A DNA stretch of 14,869 nt from Patescibacteria group bacterium (lineage in GTDB: Bacteria > Patescibacteriota > Minisyncoccia > Phycocordibacterales > PALSA-1337), in assembly GCA_023487965.1 (NCBI GenBank), contig JAMDBV010000042.1, positions 1 through 14,869 on the forward strand, in the 5' to 3' direction. How positions within the stretch are numbered: position 1 is the first letter of the stretch; every line of letters begins with the position of its first letter. Positions 5,554-13,199 of the stretch are shown here, in pieces. Under the pieces are notes generated by a model. It searched no databases, was not told where the DNA came from, and worked only from the letters and a program-made list of their open reading frames with translations. A program made the translations under genes and the position numbers.

Positions 5554-6941
5554 ATATTTTCTTTGGCCAGAATTTCCGGAAACTTATCGACGATATGCAA
5601 TATCAATTCACCGAACAATGAATTGGCCCAACCGAACCACGGCCTCGTATATTTCTTTGGATTATCGACATCGACTCCTTCATGAATAAAATACGTACCG
5701 GCGTGAGAATTCTTGAGAATATGCAGACATGACAATATCTCTCCGAAATCATTTGATGTCAGAGCTTGCATGATCGTCGCCATCGGCCAGAATAGATTGA
5801 TAACGCCGGTATGCGGACTGGTGAGTCCGAAAGCGACTTTACCGTTTGCGTAAAATGGATTGTCCTTTCCGAGAACCATCTTGCGCGTGGCGAGATAAAT
5901 CGGATCGGAATATGAGCAATAGCCGAGATACGGCAAACTCAATAGACTTGGCACGTTTGGATCGTCCATTATACAAGCGGAGCCATAACCATCAACCTCA
6001 TACGCATAGATCTTGCCATATTTCTTATGATCTATAATGCCCTCAGATATTATGCCCGCATCGATTTCGTTGGCGAGCGACGTTACAGTTTCGGATATTT
6101 CTCTTTCGTCCAATTTTTCAAGTATCGGCACAATTGCCTTCAAGGTAACGGTCACCATCGCATTGGCGGCGATTTGGTACGGAAACACCCCCTCATCATC
6201 AGAAGGGCGGAAAAGACATCTTACAAGACCGCACTTGCGACCAGGATAGCCGTAGCCCGCCATTCTCACAGACGGAAAATTCTTGCCATTTGCCATGAAG
6301 AAGCGAAACATCTTTTTCGCATTCTCACGGTTGAGGGTTTCCTGCTCCCTGCGAAACACTTCGATAACTTTCTTCATTGCCGAAACCCACTTGCCACGAA
6401 AAACAGAAATATCTTTTGTGGCCAGATAATATCCCGCAGATAATCGCATAAATGCCGCCAGGCTGTCGATCTCAAATTTCCTTTCCCAAACTTCCTTGTT
6501 CCAATGCCGACCGGCCGGCCACCATGGATTTTGCAGAGATTTCGGGCTTTTTGTATCAAAAAATGAATTTGCGTATGGATCGGCGATAACATACAGACTC
6601 TGTCGGTTTATGAGCCCGGCAAACATTTTGCGCAATTTCTCTTCTTTGGAAATATATTTGAGATATGGCCAGACTTGATTTGTCGAATCTCTCAGCCACA
6701 TGGCCGGAATGTCACCAGTCGCTACAAATGTATCAGGATTACCCTTCTTGTCTTCTCTGTAATATACGGTTGTGTCCAACGTATTCGGCAAGCATTGTGA
6801 AAACATACGGGCGATTTCAGGATCCTTTATCTTCTCCGATACATCTTCGGTTACCCTCTCGATCACCTCGCTTCGAAATAGCCGATCTTTTATCTGCGGC
6901 CTTGTCTTCGCATTGATAAATTTTTTATTCAACAATTTCAT
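5550..6941 (-). CDS. GH125 family metal-independent exo-alpha-1,6-mannosidase
   Basis: Glycoside hydrolase family 125 enzymes remove terminal alpha-1,6-linked mannose by an inverting, metal-independent mechanism on an (alpha/alpha)6 barrel. The 463-residue length fits. Family blocks in order: TGDIPAMWLRDSTNQVWPYL (75-94), ADPYANSF (120-127), WERKFEIDSLAAFMRL (152-167), FRPSDDEGVFPYQIAANAM (244-262), YAYEVDGYGSACIMDDPNVP (312-331), SLLSLPYLGY, GLTSPHTG, MQALTSND and TRPWFGWANSLFGELIL (432-448). By recollection of the characterised clostridial enzyme, the catalytic acid maps to an Asp of RPSDD (D248 or D249) and the base to Glu421 (IHEG). No signal peptide, so cytoplasmic. It lies 48 bases after the MacA-like gene and overlaps the ATPase gene by 4 bases, an unusual position for this enzyme. 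Confidence 0.93.
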   Translation of the reverse strand: MKLLNKKFINAKTRPQIKDRLFRSEVIERVTEDVSEKIKDPEIARMFSQCLPNTLDTTVYYREDKKGNPDTFVATGDIPAMWLRDSTNQVWPYLKYISKEEKLRKMFAGLINRQSLYVIADPYANSFFDTKSPKSLQNPWWPAGRHWNKEVWERKFEIDSLAAFMRLSAGYYLATKDISVFRGKWVSAMKKVIEVFRREQETLNRENAKKMFRFFMANGKNFPSVRMAGYGYPGRKCGLVRCLFRPSDDEGVFPYQIAANAMVTVTLKAIVPILEKLDEREISETVTSLANEIDAGIISEGIIDHKKYGKIYAYEVDGYGSACIMDDPNVPSLLSLPYLGYCSYSDPIYLATRKMVLGKDNPFYANGKVAFGLTSPHTGVINLFWPMATIMQALTSNDFGEILSCLHILKNSHAGTYFIHEGVDVDNPKKYTRPWFGWANSLFGELILHIVDKFPEILAKENI

Positions 6942-6989
6942 TTATTGGTACGCAGACAAAATAAAGGATCGGCGAAATCGGTAATAGCG

Positions 6990-8525
6990 TTACTTCACAT
7001 ACGTCACGACCTTGTCGCCCTCTTTTATACCTGAAATGACTTCGGTCATACCGTCATAACCTTTGAGACCGACCTTTACAGGCACCGATGTATATGTCTT
7101 TCCGTCCTCGTTGAGCAGGCGAATCGTCTTATCACCATTGTCATCAATAATTGCGCGCGACGGCACCGCCAAAACATTCAGGTGCTCATTTGTCTTTATA
7201 TCGGTATTGGCTGTCATTCCGGAGCGGATACGATTGTCCTTATCGCTAAATTGCAACGTTACCTTGTACGTCGGAACACCTTCAAGCATTGTCTCCGCCG
7301 GATCAATCGCTGTCACTGCCGCATCAAAGATCGTATCCGGTCCGTATGCGTCTAGTGTAACTCGCGCCGTGTCACCTACCCTGACTTTTGCGATATCCGC
7401 CTCGGGAACATACGCCTCGATCTTGTAGCTACCGTAACTCTGCACCGAAAACGCATTGCTGCCCGCCGATACGAATTCGCCAATATCCGGCTCGGCTTTG
7501 GTCACGATACCGTCGATCGGTGAAGTCAGGGTATCATTGTCGAGAATGGCCCTGAATGAGGCCACACTGGCCGCTTGTGCCTGAATCGCCTGATTGGAAG
7601 ATCCGGCCACTTTCAATTCGAAACTGCTTTCCGCTTCTTGATACGCCACATCGGATGCTTCCAATGAGGATTTGGCATTTGTTATCGAAGAGACCGATTG
7701 ATTGATAGCCGACTGTGCCGCATTGATATCGCTCGCATAAACGTCAATGGCGCTTTGCGCGAGACCGGAATTGCCGGGGTTTAGATAATTGACCGCGGCT
7801 GTCAAATCATTCATGAAAATCTTGATCGAGGAGAGATATTTATCAGCGTTACCGATGAGCGTTGCCGCTTTCTCAGGGTCGTTGGCATTCGCCACGTCAT
7901 TTTTCCACAATGTCATTATATCGGTGATCTTTACGCGCTCAGCATTGATCGCATTATTCGTGGCGGCCGATTGTGTGACGACTTTGATAAGAGGATTGGC
8001 ACTCTGCGGATTGGTGAAGAGTGAATCTGCATAATTGACCAAAGCGCTCTGAGCTTTGACATACCCGTCGCGCACTGCATTGAGGGCGTCGTTCTTGGCG
8101 TTTGCAAGAGCCACTTTGGCGGCCGAGACCTTGGCTTGCTCAACACTCATTTCTTCCGGCCGCAAACTCCTACTCAAATCTTCCAATTTCGCTTGTGCTG
8201 ATTGCAGATTTGCAAGATCGGCCGCATTATCAAGAACCGCCAATGCTTGTCCCGCCTTGACACTATCACCGACTTTGACATATATCTTTGCAACGACTCC
8301 ACTCTTCTCGAAAGCGAGATCGGCCTTCGATATAGGAGACACTTTTCCGGTGACGCTGACCTGTTCGATCACGTCTTGGCGATTCGCCGCGGCCGACTCG
8401 ATATTGGCGTCATTCGAACGACCCCTCAATGCGAAGATGGCGATAATTATTATGATAACGATGCCGGTAATAATATATTTCCGGCGCTTCAAGCGTTTTA
8501 AGAATTTCATGAATTCATTATACAT
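6990..8525 (-). CDS. MacA/HlyD-type membrane-fusion (periplasmic adaptor) protein
   Basis: Adaptor that works with the MacB-like ATPase and permease. The protein has a basic N terminus and one membrane helix (KYIITGIVIIIIIAIFAL, about 16-33), then a split lipoyl domain (AFEKSGVVAKIYVKVGDSVKAGQALAVLD at 71-99 and the second half SPIDGIVTKAEPDIGEFVSAG at about 336-358), an intervening long Ala-rich coiled-coil hairpin, a beta-barrel (about 370-440) and a membrane-proximal domain ending GIKEGDKVVTYVK. At 511 residues it is longer than E. coli MacA (about 370), mainly through the hairpin (about 105-330). Met1 at 8525 and Met6 at 8510 are both possible starts. I slightly favour Met6, because a TATAAT overlaps codons 2-3 of the longer form and would start transcription at 8510. 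Confidence 0.93.
   Translation of the reverse strand: MYNEFMKFLKRLKRRKYIITGIVIIIIIAIFALRGRSNDANIESAAANRQDVIEQVSVTGKVSPISKADLAFEKSGVVAKIYVKVGDSVKAGQALAVLDNAADLANLQSAQAKLEDLSRSLRPEEMSVEQAKVSAAKVALANAKNDALNAVRDGYVKAQSALVNYADSLFTNPQSANPLIKVVTQSAATNNAINAERVKITDIMTLWKNDVANANDPEKAATLIGNADKYLSSIKIFMNDLTAAVNYLNPGNSGLAQSAIDVYASDINAAQSAINQSVSSITNAKSSLEASDVAYQEAESSFELKVAGSSNQAIQAQAASVASFRAILDNDTLTSPIDGIVTKAEPDIGEFVSAGSNAFSVQSYGSYKIEAYVPEADIAKVRVGDTARVTLDAYGPDTIFDAAVTAIDPAETMLEGVPTYKVTLQFSDKDNRIRSGMTANTDIKTNEHLNVLAVPSRAIIDDNGDKTIRLLNEDGKTYTSVPVKVGLKGYDGMTEVISGIKEGDKVVTYVK
8517..8522 (-). promoter_or_regulatory. -10 element candidate giving a leaderless MacA-like transcript
   Basis: A perfect TATAAT on the minus strand. 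With normal geometry (+1 seven bases after the hexamer) transcription would begin at 8510, the first base of the in-frame ATG for Met6. The -35 position (about 8545-8540, TCGATT) is poor, so this could be chance in AT-rich sequence. Confidence 0.35.
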
Positions 8526-8553
8526 GAATAGAAAAGCAGAATCGAGCGCGAAT

Positions 8554-8572
8554 ACCGAGATCCGACCTCGGC
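8554..8572. repeat. 19-bp palindrome, copy 2
   Basis: accgagatc-c-gacctcggc differs from the copy at 3563-3581 at three of 19 positions and keeps the dyad except for one mismatched pair. It lies in the 99-base gap between the surface-protein gene and the MacA-like gene, overlapping the foot of the terminator hairpin by two bases. Confidence 0.65.
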
Positions 8573-8609
8573 ATAATAAAACAGCCTGGCAAGAGCTGTT
8601 TTATTATGC
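8571..8609 (-). terminator. Intrinsic terminator of the surface-protein gene (possibly bidirectional)
   Basis: A perfect 15-bp stem (8571-8585 with 8595-8609) around a nine-base loop. Read on the minus strand it gives a GC-rich upper stem AACAGC/GCTGTT followed by TTTATTAT, the layout of a rho-independent terminator, 15 bases after the stop codon of the 1,419-residue gene. The lower stem is AT-rich, so the other strand also presents a T-rich tail. Confidence 0.75.
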
Positions 8610-8624
8610 CATTTTAGATATTGA

Positions 8625-11600
8625 CTACTGTTGATTGGCAAACCACTGCTTGACCGCATCCCAGATAGAAGCATTGAGATTGGTCTGATTATTCATGCTT
8701 GTCGGTGAGACTGTGACCGACGGAGTTGCCGAGCTATACGACGGTATCGTCACCGAACATGAAGTTGAGCTCAAAGAACCGGTATTGTCTACAATACGCA
8801 AGCTGGCCGATACTGTACCCGAACTCGAATACGTTGCAGTAAGTGAACTGCTCTGAGTACCACCACTGATTATCGAGGTAACACCGCCCATTGACCAATA
8901 GTACCTATATGGCGTTGAACCACCACTCGGGTTTGAATTCCACGTCACTGTCGGTGTTCCATTGTTTGAAGCCGTACCGGAGCATGATGCGATAACAGGG
9001 TTTGCTGTTACTGATGGTGACGCTGTGTATGTTGGGGAGTATGTGGGAGACGGAGAAGCTGTAGATGTCGGAGAATAGGTTGCTGTAGGTGTTGCTGTAT
9101 AGGTTGGTGAGTATACTGATGATGTGGTGTAGGATGATTGGTATGTGGGTATACTTCCAGAACAGGTTGCTGTTGCCGCATTACCACTCGCATCAACCAC
9201 TCTTACAACTGCTTGTTTGGTTCCAGAAGTGCTATAGCTGGCACTGAATGAATATGACCTTGTATCACCTCCGGTGTATTTGGATACATCATTGTATGCG
9301 CTCCATGAATATTGGTACTGGCCACTACCGCCACGTGCCGCGGCCACCCAAGTCGCCTGTGGAGTTCCGTAATTTGAAACCGATGCATAGCAAGAAGCGG
9401 TTAATGCAACAATCGACGGTGACGGCGTAACTATCGGATATGATGTGCGAGTAACATTGAAGTTTACAGAAGAATTCAGCCCTGAAGTACTACGTAGTCT
9501 TACTGTGTAAGTACCCATCTGAAGATTTGACGGTAATGTGAAATCATAATACCCCGGATCCGTACCAAATGACTGTGACACCAACATTGTTTGTTGGTTC
9601 TGTGTCATGACATCTATCGCCCCGACTTTCACATTCTGACTCGACCATTTTATGCGCATTGTATCTCCTGGAACGAATTGCTGGCCTGAATAAGGAGCGG
9701 TTATATTGACGGCAGATTGAACAGTTGAGTTCGATCCCATAATCGTAAACGGTTTGCTTATGGCACACGTACTTGTATTTGCTACGCATATCTTCAGCTG
9801 ATATGAACCGCTTGGTACAGTCGATGAATCTGCCAATCGGCCAACTGTCCAGCCCCACATGGTAGGTCCTTGATATACGAGTGTTCCACGAGCGCCTAGA
9901 TATATTGTATATGAGCAGGTTGAAGCCGAGCTACAATTCGCGGGCAATAGATATATATCTTCATTAGGTCCAATCGGTGAGATGTTAAACTCTAGATTTT
10001 GAATTGTACCAGACTGCCAACTTTCGCCACCGCTCGGGCGTACAATATTTACCGAGGATTGTGCCGCAGACGTACTAGCCGATATTGGAATTGGCGAACT
10101 CGGATATAGACTCATCATTGCGCCATATAGTTGAACTTTACTATTCCCTTGCATGTCGGTTACCGAAACCCCAGGACTATCAAAGACAAAACCCGTAATA
10201 CCCAGTCTAAGTTCATTATTCGAACTATATGGACTATTCATGCTTATATCACCGACAATGCGCAAGGCAACTGTAGCGTTAGCCGGAATATATACATTCT
10301 TAACCGGAATAAAATTGTAATAATATGATCCATTGTAATTGCCTATATTATCAGCGGTTCCGATCAAGGTATTGCCCATATATACCTTTACATTCTTGAC
10401 TTTGTAATTCGCGTATGGAGAGTCTGATCCCAACTGGATGGATTTCATTGTTGTTATCGGATTGTCACCCGCTCGCAGATCTATTACTGCGAGAGTTACC
10501 CCGCTTTGTGGTACTTGAATGGTAGATCTAATAGGACTATAAGGATCGAGAGATACCTGCATTGTCGGTATGTTTATATTCACGGGTACCGTGTTCCCTA
10601 TGCCGACATTAACTGTTGTAGTTGTGCTTGCAGTAAGACCGGCATTGTTTGAGACGATAAACGATACAGTATATGTTCCGGCTTTCGAATAGACATGAGT
10701 AAATGTTGTCGTCTGAACAAACGGTTCACTGCCGCCCATGAGACCCTTTCCTCCCATATCACCCCATCTCACTGAATAACTTAGTGGACCATTGCTCGGA
10801 TCGTAGGCATTGACCGACCACGTTCCGACCTGTCCGACATTTAGGTAAGTCGGAAACGAGCCGCCTGTAATAACCGGCGCTCCACTTGCCGCCGCACCAC
10901 CCATGACTTTTACTTTGATCGGTGTGCTTGTACCAAGATCATTCGCTACATAGAGGTCGTATGTCTCTCCCGGAATAAGACTGGTTGGCGCCGTAGCATG
11001 TATATTACCGGTCCAGATCTGTGTCACGACTGCCGGAATGCTATACGGACTCAATGCATTTTGCAGATATACCGTAGTGGATGAGGCGTTATTCCCGATG
11101 AAGTTGCTACCATAAATATATATGGTCTCTCCGCGGTAAATCGTTAGCGGATCTGAGGCACCGGCATAAGCATTGGTTATTTCAGGTATGTTGTTATTTT
11201 GCGAACTGTTCGGAGAATACGATGATGCTGGTATATCTCCACTCAACACGGAACCATCATCAAATTTAATAGTAACCTTTCCACCGGGCCATGTTTGTGT
11301 TTCGATTTGACCACTCAGCCGAAATGTTTGTTCAACTGAATTGCCGGCCAAAACCAATAAATTATTTGTTTCATAGCTGTTATTCAATTGCTTACCGTAT
11401 GAATCTCTGATCACCAATGGGTACGGTAAACCTTTGAACTCCGCGGCATTTGTTGTCCATACCTCGCCACGATCCGTAGTGACGGATATCGACTTTACAC
11501 TTTTCGATACACCCTGAATTTTCACCCTCATTGACCAGTTCCAGTCCTGACTAAGCCCTCCCAATCCGTAACCGGGACTAAATTTATTGTATGATCCAGC

Positions 11601-12884
11601 ATAATCGCCAAAATCCTTTGTTAGGTAAGTCGAGATCGTTCCTTCCGTTACTGGCACGGTGGGCATACTTGCCGGCAAGACAGTGACGTTCACATATAGC
11701 TTCAAGTAGTCATTACCAGATCCATTCTCACTGACCGAATCAATACGTATTGGAACATACCCACTAAAGACTTTTGAATTAATTTTGTCAGTGTTTAGGA
11801 ATTGATCCCGGGCTAAAAATGGTAACGTCCTATTTCCGCTCGCTCCACCGCTACTATATGACGGTATGAGACTATATGTCGGAAAACCTTCACCGTATCC
11901 ATAAACAGAAAACATGTAGCTATTACTCGAAGTAATAATCTTGGTTAAGAATGACCTATCCCCTTGTCCATCAATCATAGTTATGTCGAGGTGACACGGG
12001 TCTAATCGATATTCATATCCGCCAATATTTATTGTGTCACAACTTGGTATTGAGCCAGCAACAGGGACTATCATTATCTTATTACCGATCGCCTCTCCGG
12101 TAGAGCCGATCTCAGAAAGTTTAGAGTTAACAAACATAAGCTTGACTGTTTGAGCACGAATTGTTGTGCTAGCCGTGACACCGACAACATCTACTTTGAG
12201 TAGCACCGGAACCTTCGCAGATACCGGCAACGACCAATTCAAGTTCACAAATTGAGCTATTCCATCCTTAATGGCAGATGAGCCGATTAGGTTAGATCCT
12301 TGATACAAACGTGCAAGTGAAATGTAGCCCGGTCCATCAATTGCAAACTTTATCTGAGAACTAACCATTGTTGCGCTTCCTCCGACGGCCGTGACATCAT
12401 AAATAAGTACCGGTAGACCTCCTATAGTATAATCTTTCTCAGAAACTACCGTTGATGAGATCGGATTCATTACATCCAAACTGATTACCACGGAAGTTGT
12501 CGTACTCGCAGTAGAATTGGATGGGCCACTCGTTGTTGATGTGCATGAACCTCCGTTTATCGCCTCCCTAGTCATCGGGCCCACAAACCCAGTATTCGGA
12601 ATGCCGACGCTCGCTTGATAACGCATTACAGCCTCCTTTGTTTGTGCACCGAAATATCCTATTTGTGTACTGTCGGTTTTGAGGGTAGGAATGTCGAAAC
12701 CGTGAGCAACCAGCCATGTCTGCAATGCCGCCACATCCGGCCCGGTGGAACCGACTGTTAAATTCTGAGTAAATCTGTAACACGGGTTCGCAATTGCTTG
12801 CGCGGTATTTCCGCCAGGTATCGCAATAAACGACGCCATCATAACGATCGACAGCGCCATAAATGAAATCTTGAACTTTTTCAT
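8625..12884 (-). CDS. Giant secreted modular surface protein with peptidoglycan-binding domain
   Basis: A 1,419-residue exported protein. Residues 1-32 are a signal peptide (MKKFKISFMALSIVMMASFIA..., cleavage near AQAIA). Residues 35-114 are a PG_binding_1 domain bracketed by Cys35 and Cys114, with GYFGAQTKEAVMRYQ and GFVGPMTREAIN. A Ser/Thr linker follows, then beta-rich modules: A1 (about 134-273), two unassigned (280-405 and 411-560), an IPT/TIG-like domain (566-661), a PKD-like domain (668-761, VRWGD...FTHVYSKAGTYTVSF), A2 similar to A1 (775-923), two Kre9-like Ser/Thr-rich domains (944-1049 and 1057-1145), and two Cys-paired Ig-like repeats (1158-1246 and 1296-1382) split by a Pro/Thr/Ser/Tyr linker. 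It ends in a short amphipathic helix (NASIWDAVKQWFANQQ). No sortase motif is seen. It is presumably an adhesin or envelope protein; its target is unknown. Confidence 0.9.
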   Translation of the reverse strand: MKKFKISFMALSIVMMASFIAIPGGNTAQAIANPCYRFTQNLTVGSTGPDVAALQTWLVAHGFDIPTLKTDSTQIGYFGAQTKEAVMRYQASVGIPNTGFVGPMTREAINGGSCTSTTSGPSNSTASTTTSVVISLDVMNPISSTVVSEKDYTIGGLPVLIYDVTAVGGSATMVSSQIKFAIDGPGYISLARLYQGSNLIGSSAIKDGIAQFVNLNWSLPVSAKVPVLLKVDVVGVTASTTIRAQTVKLMFVNSKLSEIGSTGEAIGNKIMIVPVAGSIPSCDTINIGGYEYRLDPCHLDITMIDGQGDRSFLTKIITSSNSYMFSVYGYGEGFPTYSLIPSYSSGGASGNRTLPFLARDQFLNTDKINSKVFSGYVPIRIDSVSENGSGNDYLKLYVNVTVLPASMPTVPVTEGTISTYLTKDFGDYAGSYNKFSPGYGLGGLSQDWNWSMRVKIQGVSKSVKSISVTTDRGEVWTTNAAEFKGLPYPLVIRDSYGKQLNNSYETNNLLVLAGNSVEQTFRLSGQIETQTWPGGKVTIKFDDGSVLSGDIPASSYSPNSSQNNNIPEITNAYAGASDPLTIYRGETIYIYGSNFIGNNASSTTVYLQNALSPYSIPAVVTQIWTGNIHATAPTSLIPGETYDLYVANDLGTSTPIKVKVMGGAAASGAPVITGGSFPTYLNVGQVGTWSVNAYDPSNGPLSYSVRWGDMGGKGLMGGSEPFVQTTTFTHVYSKAGTYTVSFIVSNNAGLTASTTTTVNVGIGNTVPVNINIPTMQVSLDPYSPIRSTIQVPQSGVTLAVIDLRAGDNPITTMKSIQLGSDSPYANYKVKNVKVYMGNTLIGTADNIGNYNGSYYYNFIPVKNVYIPANATVALRIVGDISMNSPYSSNNELRLGITGFVFDSPGVSVTDMQGNSKVQLYGAMMSLYPSSPIPISASTSAAQSSVNIVRPSGGESWQSGTIQNLEFNISPIGPNEDIYLLPANCSSASTCSYTIYLGARGTLVYQGPTMWGWTVGRLADSSTVPSGSYQLKICVANTSTCAISKPFTIMGSNSTVQSAVNITAPYSGQQFVPGDTMRIKWSSQNVKVGAIDVMTQNQQTMLVSQSFGTDPGYYDFTLPSNLQMGTYTVRLRSTSGLNSSVNFNVTRTSYPIVTPSPSIVALTASCYASVSNYGTPQATWVAAARGGSGQYQYSWSAYNDVSKYTGGDTRSYSFSASYSTSGTKQAVVRVVDASGNAATATCSGSIPTYQSSYTTSSVYSPTYTATPTATYSPTSTASPSPTYSPTYTASPSVTANPVIASCSGTASNNGTPTVTWNSNPSGGSTPYRYYWSMGGVTSIISGGTQSSSLTATYSSSGTVSASLRIVDNTGSLSSTSCSVTIPSYSSATPSVTVSPTSMNNQTNLNASIWDAVKQWFANQQ
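9006..9143 (-). repeat. Low-complexity SPTYTA-type linker repeat inside the surface-protein gene
   Basis: Codons for residues about 1248-1293 repeat short units such as SPTYTA, TPTATY and SPSPTY. The protein segment is a Pro/Thr/Ser/Tyr-rich spacer between the two C-terminal Ig-like repeats and a plausible O-glycosylation region. The DNA repeats are imperfect and are not separated by spacers, so this is not a CRISPR array. Confidence 0.7.
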
Positions 12885-12933
12885 ATAATAACTTGGTAAT
12901 TTATAAGTAAGCGCCGATACGCTTTATGGCCAT

Positions 12934-12942
12934 ATAATAACA
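12934..12942 (-). promoter_or_regulatory. Extended -10 promoter candidate for the surface-protein gene
   Basis: On the minus strand TGTTATTAT is TGn plus TATTAT (one mismatch to TATAAT). The predicted transcription start near 12927 leaves a leader of about 43 bases to the ATG at 12884. The -35 position has no consensus and lies inside the 12947-12973 inverted repeat, which suggests control by a bound protein. Confidence 0.4.
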
Positions 12943-12946
12943 CACG

Positions 12947-12973
12947 CCACAGACAACAACACTTTGTCTGTGG
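12947..12973. promoter_or_regulatory. 10-bp inverted repeat over the -35 region
   Basis: ccacagacaa (12947-12956) and ttgtctgtgg (12964-12973) are perfect complements around a seven-base centre. The dyad covers the place where the -35 of the surface-protein promoter would sit. It could be an operator, or a hairpin ending read-through from rplB, although no T-run follows on either strand. Confidence 0.45.
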
Positions 12974-13024
12974 ATATACCCTTATCCGACACAGAATTTA
13001 GAAAGACGACCTACAACTTATGAC

Positions 13025-13037
13025 CATGTCGGACATG
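13025..13037. promoter_or_regulatory. 13-bp dyad, operator-like
   Basis: catgtc-g-gacatg is a perfect 6-bp inverted repeat around one base, about 90 bases upstream of the surface-protein promoter candidate. Short dyads arise by chance, so the call is weak. Confidence 0.25.
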
Positions 13038-13199
13038 CGCAAATCAATAATACCCGATCATTCTCAATATGATCTTTTCGATCGTCCCTCTGGTTATTTT
13101 TACGATAATATTTAGCACGAAACTATAATAGCAATAAAACACTCATGATTCCGCTACGATATTCACAGGTATACAAACAAGATAAAACAGTATGAGAGA

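Larger units (their letters stand above)
12885..13199. other. Non-coding junction between the surface-protein gene and rplB
   Basis: This 315-base AT-rich stretch has no credible gene. From right to left it holds no clear terminator for rplB, then a 13-bp dyad (13025-13037), a 10-bp inverted repeat (12947-12973), an extended -10 element (12934-12942) and a small leader hairpin (12909-12924, aagcg/cgctt). There is no transposase remnant, no tRNA, and no duplicated rplB or rpsS sequence. Confidence 0.75.

Noticed and set aside
9006..9143. Repetitive DNA that could suggest a CRISPR array.
   Set aside because: It is in frame inside the surface-protein gene, units are short and imperfect, and there are no unique spacers and no cas genes.
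2729..13043. The 10-mer tttgcgcatg at 2729-2738 occurs inverted at 13034-13043, one copy near each edge of the cassette.
   Set aside because: A shared 10-mer between two regions of this size is not far from chance, the flanks do not match, and no target duplication or recombinase supports terminal repeats of a mobile element.
2623..13199. Integrative element or insertion sequence explaining the cassette.
   Set aside because: No transposase, integrase, attachment site, tRNA or flanking direct repeat could be found by eye.
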